A stretch of 64,000 nucleotides of DNA from Tepidicella xavieri. Lineage in GTDB: Bacteria; Pseudomonadota; Gammaproteobacteria; Burkholderiales; Burkholderiaceae_C. Of the stretch, positions 46,675-56,355 are shown in pieces. Where the stretch lies: assembly GCF_004363315.1 (NCBI RefSeq), contig NZ_SNYL01000002.1, forward strand, positions 62,001-126,000, written 5' to 3'. The position numbers and the translations under genes are program-made. The notes beneath the pieces are model-generated. The model saw only the letters and a list, made by a program, of their open reading frames with translations, was not told the DNA's origin and made no database searches. Every line of letters starts with the position of its first letter. Positions within the stretch are counted from its first letter, which is position 1.

Positions 46675-48279
46675 TCATTGCAGCTTGAGCGCGCGGCGCA
46701 TGGCGGCCTGCACCTGAGCCGCATCGAAGCGGCGCCAGCGCGCGGCCACGTGCTGGTCGGGCCGGATCAAATAGACCGTGCCGGGCTGGCCATCGTAGCG
46801 CTGGGTCAGCACGCCTTTGGTGTCGATGATGTCTTTGCCCACTTCCAGCACCTCAGCGGTGAAGCCGCCCACGGTCACGGGCTGGGCCGGCCCGAAGCTC
46901 AGCAGCACGAAGCCGCGGCCGAGCTGATTGAGCAGCCACGCCGGGCGGCCGTCGCGCTGGATGGGGGCGTCGGCGCAGTTGGTGCCGGGCCGCATCTTGC
47001 CGGCAAACGCCTCGCTGTCGGGTGTGTTCAGGGAAGACTTCAAATACGGCGTGGGCGTAGACAGGCGGCCGCTGTTGACCAGTGGACGCGCGAAGGCTTG
47101 CGTCCGCGCCAGTTCCAGCACGGCGTTGCGCAGGCGCAGCGAGGTGCGGCTCTTGGGGGTGATGAAGTCGGTCGAGCGGGTGGAGTGTCCGATGTTGTCG
47201 TCGGCGGCGTAGGCGCGCTCCTCGTGATAGGTGTCCAGCAAGGCCAGCGGAGCGGCCCCGTCGAGCACGGCTTTGAGTTTCCAGCTCAGGTTGTCGCAGT
47301 CCTGAATGCCGGTGTTGGCTCCTCGCGCGCCGAAGGGCGAGACTTGGTGCGCCGCATCGCCGGTAAAAATGACGCGGCCATGGCGGAACTGGTCGATGCG
47401 TCGGCAGGCAAATTGGTACACCGACACCCATTCCAGCTCGAACGCCACGTCCTTGCCCAGCATGGCCTGGATGCGGGGGATGACTTTCTCAGGCTTTTTT
47501 TCTTCCTGAGGATCGGCGTCCCAGCCGAGTTGGAAATCGATGCGCCAGACGTTGTCACACTGCTTGTGCAGCAGCACGCTCTGCCCGCGGTGGAAGGGCG
47601 GATCAAACCAGAACCAGCGCTCGGTGGGGAAATCCGCCTTCATCACCACGTCGGCAATGAGGAAGCGGTCCTGGAAGAACTGGCCGGTGAAGTCGGCGCC
47701 GATCATGCGGCGCGTGTCGCTGTTGGCACCGTCGGCGGCGATGACCCACTGCGCTTCCATCTTGAAGATGCCATCGGGCGTCTCCACCGTGAGGGTGGCG
47801 AAGTCATCGGCCTGCTCGATGGCCAGCACCTTGTGCTTCCAGCGCAGATCCACCAGCGGGGATTCGTCGCAGGCCTTGACCAGGCGCTCCTCCAGGTGGT
47901 ACTGCTGGTAGTTGATCATCGCCGGCATCTTGTGGTCGTCTTCCGGCAGCAGGTCGAAGGTGTAGGCCAGTTCGTCGCGGAAGAACACCTTGCCCACCTT
48001 CCACTGCACGCCCTTGGCCGCGAACTCCTCGCCCAGACCCAGGCGGTCCCAGATTTCGAGCGGGCGCTTGGCATAGCACACGGCGCGCGAACCCACGCTG
48101 ACGGTGTTGTTGTCGTCCAGAATGACGGCGGGCACGCCACGGTAGGCCAGGTCCAGCGCCTGGGTCAGGCCAATGGGGCCGGCGCCGATGACGACCACCG
48201 GATGGCGCTTGAGGGTGCCGGTTCGCTGCTCCTCACTCTGCCGATAGGCGTATTCGGGGTAGGTGTAGGTCTTGAGCAT
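46675..48279 (-). CDS. FAD-dependent aromatic monooxygenase (PHBH/MhpA family)
   Basis: A 534-residue group A flavoprotein hydroxylase. The FAD-binding loop GAGPIGLTQALDLAYRG is near residue 33. The DG motif AADGANSDTRRMIGADF and the GD motif FTGDAAHQVSPFGARGANTGIQD are intact. A C-terminal thioredoxin-like domain (~430-530) ends at LIRPDQHVAARWR. Such enzymes hydroxylate phenolic rings with NAD(P)H and oxygen. The substrate is unknown; by context it may be a hydroxyphenyl acid. It heads the DUF2783-fumarylacetoacetase pair. Confidence 0.88.
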   Translation of the reverse strand: MLKTYTYPEYAYRQSEEQRTGTLKRHPVVVIGAGPIGLTQALDLAYRGVPAVILDDNNTVSVGSRAVCYAKRPLEIWDRLGLGEEFAAKGVQWKVGKVFFRDELAYTFDLLPEDDHKMPAMINYQQYHLEERLVKACDESPLVDLRWKHKVLAIEQADDFATLTVETPDGIFKMEAQWVIAADGANSDTRRMIGADFTGQFFQDRFLIADVVMKADFPTERWFWFDPPFHRGQSVLLHKQCDNVWRIDFQLGWDADPQEEKKPEKVIPRIQAMLGKDVAFELEWVSVYQFACRRIDQFRHGRVIFTGDAAHQVSPFGARGANTGIQDCDNLSWKLKAVLDGAAPLALLDTYHEERAYAADDNIGHSTRSTDFITPKSRTSLRLRNAVLELARTQAFARPLVNSGRLSTPTPYLKSSLNTPDSEAFAGKMRPGTNCADAPIQRDGRPAWLLNQLGRGFVLLSFGPAQPVTVGGFTAEVLEVGKDIIDTKGVLTQRYDGQPGTVYLIRPDQHVAARWRRFDAAQVQAAMRRALKLQ

Positions 48280-48319
48280 GGTGGATGGCCAAGGGAAAGG
48301 ATGGATCGGATGCCGCCGC

Positions 48320-48862
48320 TCAGCCTTGCGGGGTGAATTCTTTTTCGTGCATCCAGGCGGCGTGCTTGGGCGCGCGCTTGGTGCGGGCCCACTCGTTGAG
48401 CATGTCCCACTTCACTTCGTCGAGCTTTTTGTACATCTCGGGGGTACCCACGTCGGCCGCCAGTTCCAGCCGATGGCCGTTGGGGTCGAAGAAGTAGATG
48501 CTCTTGAAGATGGTATGGTCGGTCGGGCCGATGACTTCGATGCCTTCGGCTTGCAGCTTGGCCTTGATGGCCTCCAGCGTCTGCAGGCTGTCCACCTTGA
48601 AGGCGATGTGCTGCACCCAGGACGGGGTGTTCTCGTCACGGCCCATCTCGGGAGAATTGGGCAGTTCGAAGAAAGCCAGCACATTGCCCTGACCGGCGTC
48701 GAGGAACACGTGCATGTACGGATCCGGCGCCTTGGTCGATGGCACCTGGTCTTCGGCGATGGCCAGCACGAAGTCCATGTTCAAGTGCTTGACGTACCAC
48801 TCGACGGTCTCTTTGGCGTCCTTGCAGCGGTAGGCGACGTGATGAATGCGGTCGATTTTCAT
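48320..48862 (-). CDS. VOC-superfamily protein, possible ring-cleavage dioxygenase
   Basis: A 180-residue protein with two beta-alpha-beta-beta-beta units of the vicinal oxygen chelate fold. The expected metal triad is complete: His8 (IHHVAY), His85 (WVQHIAFKV) and Glu133 (GHRLELA). VOC enzymes include extradiol dioxygenases, glyoxalases and epimerases. The location between a hydroxylase and a hydrolase suggests ring cleavage or processing of an oxidised product, but a glyoxalase-type role is also possible. The C-terminal 40 residues are charged and lie outside the fold. Confidence 0.8.
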   Translation of the reverse strand: MKIDRIHHVAYRCKDAKETVEWYVKHLNMDFVLAIAEDQVPSTKAPDPYMHVFLDAGQGNVLAFFELPNSPEMGRDENTPSWVQHIAFKVDSLQTLEAIKAKLQAEGIEVIGPTDHTIFKSIYFFDPNGHRLELAADVGTPEMYKKLDEVKWDMLNEWARTKRAPKHAAWMHEKEFTPQG

Positions 48863-48883
48863 GATCGGTGCTCCTGTGCGTGA

Positions 48884-49840
48884 TCAACCTTCGAGGGCTT
48901 CCCACATCTGGCGGTCGCGCTCGGCCGTCCAAATGCGGGGGTCGGGGTATTGCGTGGCCTCGTCGTAGGCGCGGGTCACGTCAAAAGGCATGCAGTGATT
49001 GAAGATCACCCAATGGCCGTATTTGGGCTGCAGCTTGGCAAAGGTTTCTTCATAGACTTGGCGCAAGTCACGCCCGGCATCGGCGCCGGCCTTGACGCAG
49101 GCCCACAGGTCGCTGATGAAGGCGCGCGTGACTTCCAGCCCCTTTTGCACCTGGGCTTCGCCGCGCAGCGCCGGGCCGCGGCCAGGCACCAGCGCCTGCG
49201 GGTTGAGCTTGGCGATGTTGTCCAGCGTCTGTGGCCAGTCTTGGAAGTAGGCGTCTCCGGCGTAGGGCGTGGCGTCGAACTCGACCAGGTCGCCCGAGAG
49301 CAAGGTGCGCTCCTGCGGCAGCCAGACCACGGTATCGCCCTTGGTGTGGCCACGGCCCAGTTGCAGCAGTTGCACCTCCAGCTTGCCCAGCCACAACGTC
49401 ATCTTGCCGGTGAAGGTGATGGTCGGCCACGTCAGCCCCGGCGGCACCGTCTCTACGTTGCGGAACAGGCGAGGAAAGCGGCCGATCTCGCTGGCCTTGT
49501 CCTGTTCGCCACGCTCGACGATCAGGTCGTAGGTGTCTTGGCTGGCAATGATCTGCTGCGGCTGGTAGGCGCTGGCACCCAGCACACGCACGGCGTGATA
49601 ATGCGTCAGCACCACGTACTTGATGGGCTTGTCGGTGACTTCACGGATGCGGCGAATCACGTCGGCCGCCATGGCGGGCGTGGCCTGGGTGTCGGCCACC
49701 AGCACGGCATCGTCGCCAATGATGACACCGGTGTTGGGGTCGCCCTCGGCCGTGTAGGCCCAGGCGTGTTCCGACAATTGTTCAAAAGTGACCCGTTTCT
49801 CTTCCAGGTCGGCGGCGGAGGCAAACGCCTTCTTGCTCAT
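48884..49840 (-). CDS. Metallo-beta-lactamase-fold protein with altered metal site
   Basis: A 318-residue cytoplasmic protein of the MBL fold. The usual HxHxDH motif reads HYHAVR (residues 80-85), so the Asp and third His are replaced by Val and Arg. His165 (GRGHTKGD) and Asp184 (SGDLVEF) remain, while the late GHG motif is GRG (Arg221). Only part of the normal zinc site can form, so it may bind one metal, use it differently, or not be a classic hydrolase. It is the first gene of the catabolic unit, read divergently from an IclR regulator. Confidence 0.82.
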   Translation of the reverse strand: MSKKAFASAADLEEKRVTFEQLSEHAWAYTAEGDPNTGVIIGDDAVLVADTQATPAMAADVIRRIREVTDKPIKYVVLTHYHAVRVLGASAYQPQQIIASQDTYDLIVERGEQDKASEIGRFPRLFRNVETVPPGLTWPTITFTGKMTLWLGKLEVQLLQLGRGHTKGDTVVWLPQERTLLSGDLVEFDATPYAGDAYFQDWPQTLDNIAKLNPQALVPGRGPALRGEAQVQKGLEVTRAFISDLWACVKAGADAGRDLRQVYEETFAKLQPKYGHWVIFNHCMPFDVTRAYDEATQYPDPRIWTAERDRQMWEALEG

Positions 49841-49994
49841 GAGCCATCACTCCTAAAATTCAATAATGACAAACCGATTCGCCATTGATCAATGACGCCA
49901 TCTTATCGAGAAAATTCACCATTGACAAATCCATTCGTTTAGGTAAAAACCCTAGGACGTACCCGACCCTGGGTGCCCAGATGACAATCTACGC
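49841..49994. promoter_or_regulatory. Divergent control region with IclR-type candidate operators
   Basis: This 154-base gap is much richer in A and T than its surroundings. It contains a 12-base palindrome CATTGATCAATG (49883-49894) and two direct 17-base repeats, at 49865-49881 and 49921-49937, that agree at 14 positions (TGACAAA and ATTCG kept). The repeats flank the palindrome. I infer binding by the adjacent IclR regulator. Confidence 0.5.
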
Positions 49995-50810
49995 ATGAAA
50001 AACCTCAAACACAACCCGTCGCGCGAGCCGGTCGAGGACTCGGAGGAGCGGACCTCGCGCGGCATCCAGAGCGTGGAAGTGGGCGGCCAGTTGCTCAAGG
50101 CACTGGCCAACACGGGGCGTCGCATGGCGCTGAAAGACTTGGCCCGCGCGGCCGAAATGACTCCGGCCAAAGCCCATCCTTACCTCGTGAGCTTTGGCAA
50201 GCTCGGCCTCATCGAGCAGGACCCGGTCAGCGGGCACTATGGCCTGGGGCCTCTGTCCATGCAACTGGGCTTGATCAGCTTGCAGCAGGTGGACCCGGTG
50301 CGGCTGGCGATCGCCGAATTGCCCGGACTCGCCCAACGCGTGGGCTGCACGGTGTCGGCGGCCGTCTGGGGGGCGCAAGGGCCGGTGATCATCCGGGTGG
50401 AAGAAGGCCCCACGCCCGTCTATGTGGCCATGCGCCACGGCATCCCGGCCTCGCTGCGGCACACCGGCACGGGCAAAATCTTCGCGGCCTACCGCCACCC
50501 GGCCGAAGTGGCCGCCGCCCTGGAACGCGAAGGGCTGCCCGCGGCGCTGGAGGAGCCGGCCTTCGCCGCCGAATTGGCCGACATCCGTCGGGGCGGCTTG
50601 TCGCGCGTGCGCGACGAACTGCTGCCCGGCATCAGCGCGATGGCCGTACCGGTGTTCGATGGGTTTGGCCGCTTGGCCCTGGCCATTGCCGCGATCGGCC
50701 CGAGCGCGTGGCTCGATCTGTCGGACGACAGCGCCCAGGCACGCGCCTTGCGGGAAACCGGGCAAAGCCTCTCGCAACGGTTGGGGGCCGCCAGCCCGCG
50801 ACCGGGATGA
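49995..50810 (+). CDS. IclR-family transcriptional regulator
   Basis: A 271-residue regulator. A winged helix-turn-helix lies at ~20-85 (RMALKDLARAAEMTPAKAHPYLVSFGKLGLIEQD), and the effector domain (~100-260) contains TPVYVAMRHGIPASLRHTGTGKIFAAYRHP. IclR regulators often control aromatic catabolism. It is divergent from the MBL-VOC-monooxygenase-fumarylacetoacetase unit, across an A/T-rich gap with repeats, and probably regulates it. Confidence 0.9.
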   Translation: MKNLKHNPSREPVEDSEERTSRGIQSVEVGGQLLKALANTGRRMALKDLARAAEMTPAKAHPYLVSFGKLGLIEQDPVSGHYGLGPLSMQLGLISLQQVDPVRLAIAELPGLAQRVGCTVSAAVWGAQGPVIIRVEEGPTPVYVAMRHGIPASLRHTGTGKIFAAYRHPAEVAAALEREGLPAALEEPAFAAELADIRRGGLSRVRDELLPGISAMAVPVFDGFGRLALAIAAIGPSAWLDLSDDSAQARALRETGQSLSQRLGAASPRPG

Positions 50811-50822
50811 TGCGCCCGGGGC

Positions 50823-51623
50823 TCAGACGCCCCGAAATACCGGCTCGCGCCGCTGGGCAAACGCCGCCCTGCCCTCGGCAAAATCCGCGCTGGCTTGGGT
50901 CAATGCTTCGCGCCGGCGCCATTCGTCCAGCCGCGCCTCGCCCCAGGCGATTTCCTGCAAGGTCTGTTTCATGCCTTGCAAGGCCAGCGGCGCCAGGCGA
51001 ACCAGACGCTCGGTCAGCGCCATCACCCGCGCGTCCAGCGCCTCGGGGGGCACCAGTTCATCCAGATAGCCGATCTCCAGCAAAGTCTGGTCATCGAGTT
51101 CCTCGGCCAGCAGAAACAGCCTTCGCGCCGCGCCCAGCCCCAGGCGCGCCACGAAACGGCGCAAACCGCTCGGGTAGTAGTGCAAGCCGAGGGCGGCGGC
51201 GGGCATGCGCAAGCGCATGCCTTGCACCCCGATGCGGAAGTCGCACGCCATGGCCAGGTCGGTGGCACCCCCATAGACACTGCCCGCAAGCGCGCAAACC
51301 GTGACCACGCGCAGGCGCGCCAAGGCATCAGGCACCTGTTCGAAAGCCAGGGTGCCTCCCGCATGTCCGCCGCGAAACTGCCCCAGGTGGTAGCCAGCGC
51401 TGAACACGGGCGAAGGCGGTGTGGTGCGGGCACGCAACACCAGCACGCGGACCGCCGGGTCCGCCTCCACGGCTTCGAAATGACGCAACAGGGCGAGCAA
51501 ATCCTCATCGTGCAGGCGGTTGCGATGGACGGGGCGGTTCAAGGTGATGGTGGCCAGCGGACCAGCCACATCCAGCAGCGGCTCGCCAGACGGAGGCAAG
51601 GAGGAAGCAGGCAGCGATGACAT
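50823..51623 (-). CDS. Enoyl-CoA hydratase/isomerase-family protein with atypical active site
   Basis: A 266-residue crotonase-fold protein. The oxyanion-hole region appears as SAGYHLGQF and GSVYGGATDLAMACDFRIG. The two glutamates of true enoyl-CoA hydratase are not kept: the first position is Asp in GGATDL and the second is Ala in MPAAALGLHYYPSGLRR. The protein may therefore catalyse another crotonase reaction or be a divergent isomerase. It is convergent with the IclR gene (12-base gap) and has no obvious operon partners. Confidence 0.8.
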   Translation of the reverse strand: MSSLPASSLPPSGEPLLDVAGPLATITLNRPVHRNRLHDEDLLALLRHFEAVEADPAVRVLVLRARTTPPSPVFSAGYHLGQFRGGHAGGTLAFEQVPDALARLRVVTVCALAGSVYGGATDLAMACDFRIGVQGMRLRMPAAALGLHYYPSGLRRFVARLGLGAARRLFLLAEELDDQTLLEIGYLDELVPPEALDARVMALTERLVRLAPLALQGMKQTLQEIAWGEARLDEWRRREALTQASADFAEGRAAFAQRREPVFRGV

Positions 51624-51873
51624 GGGTGGCGATAGGGGGGTTCAGCGGTGTCCGGGCGGCCGGGTGAGCGCAAAGATCTTAACGCCCCATCCCCCAATCT
51701 TCAGCCCATGACCGCGCCAAATCAGGACGGCAGCAAGCAGCACATGCAAGCGCCGACGGCGGGGCGATATTAGCTTGGAGTCCCAATGTACCGTGCGCTG
51801 ACCAAAGGCCTACTTGGCCATCGCTGACACCAACCTGACGTAAGCCCGGGTCAAGCGGGTAATATTCCGCCCT
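51624..51873. other. Intergenic gap between the crotonase-family and MarR genes
   Basis: About 250 bases with no coding signal I trust. A TAATAT at 51860-51865 could be a -10 box just before the MarR gene, but its -35 region is poor. I see no hairpin with a T run and no repeats. Confidence 0.5.
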
Positions 51874-52362
51874 ATGCCGGCCGCTCAACCCCCTTCTGCC
51901 CCCGCCCTGGCCTGGACCGATGCCTCCCCGGCGGTCAACGCGTCCTTTCTCGAAGGCCTCATCGGCTACAACGCCCGGCGTGCCGCGCTGGCCGTCATCG
52001 GCGTGTTTCTGGAACGCATGGCGCCTTTCGATCTTCGGGTCGTGGACTTTTCGGTGCTCACGCTGATCGCGCACAACCCCGGCATCACCTCGCGCCAGCT
52101 CAGCGCGGCGTTGGCCATTCTGCCCCCGAATCTGGTGGGGCTGGTGCGCCAGCTCGAAGAGCGCGGCCTCATCGAGAAACACCCACACCCGCACGACCGT
52201 CGGGCCCAGGGTCTGTACGTGACCGAAGCCGGCCGTTCGCTCCAAAGCGAAGCCCAGGCGGTGGTGGCCTCGCTTGAAACCGAAGCCATCACCCACCTCA
52301 CCGAGGACGAGCGCCAGACCCTCATCCGCCTGCTGCGCAAGGTCTATCACTCCCAGCCCTGA
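51874..52362 (+). CDS. MarR-family transcriptional regulator
   Basis: A 162-residue regulator. The winged helix is evident in FDLRVVDFSVLTLIAHNPGITSRQLSAALAILPPNLVGLVRQLEERGLIEKHPHPHDRRAQGLYVTEAG, with the DRR wing typical of MarR. Such proteins usually sense phenolic compounds or stress and repress nearby genes. The target is not clear: the crotonase-family gene is divergent and 250 bases away, and the heat-shock genes follow downstream. Confidence 0.9.
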   Translation: MPAAQPPSAPALAWTDASPAVNASFLEGLIGYNARRAALAVIGVFLERMAPFDLRVVDFSVLTLIAHNPGITSRQLSAALAILPPNLVGLVRQLEERGLIEKHPHPHDRRAQGLYVTEAGRSLQSEAQAVVASLETEAITHLTEDERQTLIRLLRKVYHSQP

Positions 52363-52431
52363 GTGCCTTGTCGGCGGGCCGCTGCACCACGCCCAGTCCT
52401 ATCTCCCCGGCTTTGCCAGAGCCAACGCCAC

Positions 52432-52460
52432 CCCTTGAAACCCGCGGCGGCGCCCCCATT
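52432..52460 (+). promoter_or_regulatory. Sigma-32 heat-shock promoter before grpE
   Basis: CCCTTGAAA (52432-52440) and CCCCATT (52454-52460), with a 13-base spacer, match the sigma-32 consensus CTTGAAA / CCCCATnT almost exactly. The distance to the grpE ATG is 37 bases from the end of the -10 box. Confidence 0.85.
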
Positions 52461-52497
52461 TCTCGTTTTTTGAAGCCCATCCATTCCACACCCAGCC

Positions 52498-53064
52498 ATG
52501 CAACACGAGCAAGATCCGACCTACGCCAAGCCCGAACCGAACACTGCCGCCCCCTCGCCCGAAGAGGCTGAAGCGGCCGCAGCGGCCCAGGCGGCGGAGG
52601 CCTCCGCCAGCGTGGCCGACGAGCTCGCCGCCCTCAAGGCCCAGAACGCCGAGCTGGCCGAGCAATACCTGCGCGCCAAAGCCGAAGTGGAAAACATGCG
52701 CCGCCGCACCGAGGAAGAAATGGCCAAGGTGCGCAAGTTTGCCGTCGAAGGGCTGGCCGAAAGCCTGCTGCCCGTGCTCGACAGCCTCGAAGCCGGCCTG
52801 GCCGTGCAGGAAGCCACGCTGGAGCAAATCCGCGAAGGCGCCGAGGCCACGCTCAAGCAATTGCAAAGCGCCCTCAGCCGCCACAAGGTGCTGCCGATCG
52901 TGCCGGCCCCTGGCGACAAATTCGACCCCCACCAGCACCAGGCCATCAGCATGGTGCCTGCCGAGCAGGAGCCTCACACCATCGTCGCGGTGCTGCAAAA
53001 AGGCTACCTCATCAGCGAGCGCGTGCTGCGTCCGGCGTTGGTGACCGTCGCCGCCCCCAAGTGA
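52498..53064 (+). CDS. grpE: Nucleotide exchange factor GrpE
   Basis: A 188-residue protein. An acidic disordered N-terminus (~1-40) is followed by a long coiled coil and a C-terminal beta domain. Family marks are [36 protein letters not shown] and the late [45 protein letters not shown]. It releases ADP from DnaK during refolding. A sigma-32-type promoter lies upstream, and dnaK follows after 88 bases. Confidence 0.96.
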   Translation: MQHEQDPTYAKPEPNTAAPSPEEAEAAAAAQAAEASASVADELAALKAQNAELAEQYLRAKAEVENMRRRTEEEMAKVRKFAVEGLAESLLPVLDSLEAGLAVQEATLEQIREGAEATLKQLQSALSRHKVLPIVPAPGDKFDPHQHQAISMVPAEQEPHTIVAVLQKGYLISERVLRPALVTVAAPK

Positions 53065-53070
53065 GGCCAT

Positions 53071-53101
53071 CCCCTTGAAAACCCGGCCGGCAGCCACACA
53101 T
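53071..53101 (+). promoter_or_regulatory. Probable second sigma-32 promoter before dnaK
   Basis: CCCCTTGAAA (53071-53080) is a perfect -35 element. The -10 candidate CCACACAT (ending at 53101) matches the consensus less well than at grpE. The spacing of about 14 bases is acceptable. Confidence 0.55.
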
Positions 53102-53152
53102 CGGTATCAGTTCAACTTTTTTCAGATTTCCAAGAATTCTCAGGAGTAACAC

Positions 53153-55093
<1,941 letters not shown>

Positions 55094-55202
55094 TGCCACG
55101 CCGCAGGCGCCGGCAGCCGGCGCCCGGCCCCTCCACCGCCGCGTCAGGGCACCGTGGTGACCTGGCGCGGCGTTTGCACTCCAACCGAGCACTGGTACCG
55201 AT

Positions 55203-56333
55203 ATGGCCAAACGAGACTTTTACGAGATCCTGGGCGTCGCCAGAAACGCCAGCGAGGACGAGATCAAAAAAGCCTATCGCAAGCTGGCGATGAAGTATCA
55301 CCCTGACCGCAATCAGGGCGACAAGGCCAAGGAAGCCGAGGAAAAGTTCAAGGAAGCCAAGGAGGCTTACGAAATGCTGAGCGACCCGCAGAAGCGGGCC
55401 GCTTACGACCAATACGGCCATGCCGGGGTGGACCCGAACCTGCGCGGCGGCCCCGGCGGGCCCGAGGGTTTCGGCGGCTTCGCCGATGCCTTTGGCGACA
55501 TCTTTGGCGACATTTTCGGGGGGCAGCGCGCCGGCCGTGGCCGGCAGGTCTATCGCGGCAGCGACCTGTCGTACGCCATGGAAATCACACTGGAAGAAGC
55601 CGCCAACGGCAAGGACGCGCAGATCCGCATCCCCAGTTGGGAAGACTGCGACACCTGCCACGGCAGCGGCGCCAAGCCCGGCACCAGCGTCAAAACCTGC
55701 CCCACCTGCAACGGCAACGGCGTGGTGCAGATGCGCCAAGGCTTCTTCAGCGTGCAGCAGACTTGCCCGCACTGCCACGGCAGCGGCAAGATCATCCCCG
55801 AGCCTTGCACCACCTGCAACGGCCAGGGCAAGCTCAAAAAGCACAAGACGCTGGAAATCAAGATCCCGGCAGGCATCGACGACGGCATGCGCATCCGCTC
55901 GGCCGGCAACGGCGAGCCCGGGCGCAACGGCGGGCCGGCCGGCGACCTGTATATCGAAATCCGCATCCGCAAGCACGACATCTTCGAGCGCGACGGCGAC
56001 GACCTGCATTGCCAGGTGCCGGTGAGCATCACCACCGCCGCCCTGGGCGGGGAAATCGCCGTGCCCACCCTGCAAGGCAAGGCCACCATCGAAATCCCCG
56101 AAGGCACGCAGCACGGCAAAACCTTCCGCCTGCGCGGCCGCGGCATCAAGGGCATCCGCTCCAGCTACCCCGGCGACTTGTACTGCCACATCGTGGTGGA
56201 AACGCCGGTCAAGCTGACCGAGCACCAGCGCAAGCTCCTGCGCGAGCTCGATGAGTCGTTCCAGCGCGGCGGGCACCGCCACAGCCCGAACGACAAGGGC
56301 TGGTTCGAGAAGGCCAAGGCGTTTTTTTCGTGA
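55203..56333 (+). CDS. dnaJ: Chaperone protein DnaJ (Hsp40)
   Basis: A 376-residue type I J-protein. The J domain has His33-Pro34-Asp35 (KYHPDRN). A Gly/Phe-rich linker ([21 protein letters not shown]) follows, and the zinc-binding region has four CxxCxGxG repeats ([32 protein letters not shown]). It stimulates DnaK ATP hydrolysis and hands over clients. It is 109 bases after dnaK, probably in the same transcript. Confidence 0.97.
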   Translation: MAKRDFYEILGVARNASEDEIKKAYRKLAMKYHPDRNQGDKAKEAEEKFKEAKEAYEMLSDPQKRAAYDQYGHAGVDPNLRGGPGGPEGFGGFADAFGDIFGDIFGGQRAGRGRQVYRGSDLSYAMEITLEEAANGKDAQIRIPSWEDCDTCHGSGAKPGTSVKTCPTCNGNGVVQMRQGFFSVQQTCPHCHGSGKIIPEPCTTCNGQGKLKKHKTLEIKIPAGIDDGMRIRSAGNGEPGRNGGPAGDLYIEIRIRKHDIFERDGDDLHCQVPVSITTAALGGEIAVPTLQGKATIEIPEGTQHGKTFRLRGRGIKGIRSSYPGDLYCHIVVETPVKLTEHQRKLLRELDESFQRGGHRHSPNDKGWFEKAKAFFS

Positions 56334-56355
56334 CAAGCTGTGGTGAAATGAACGC

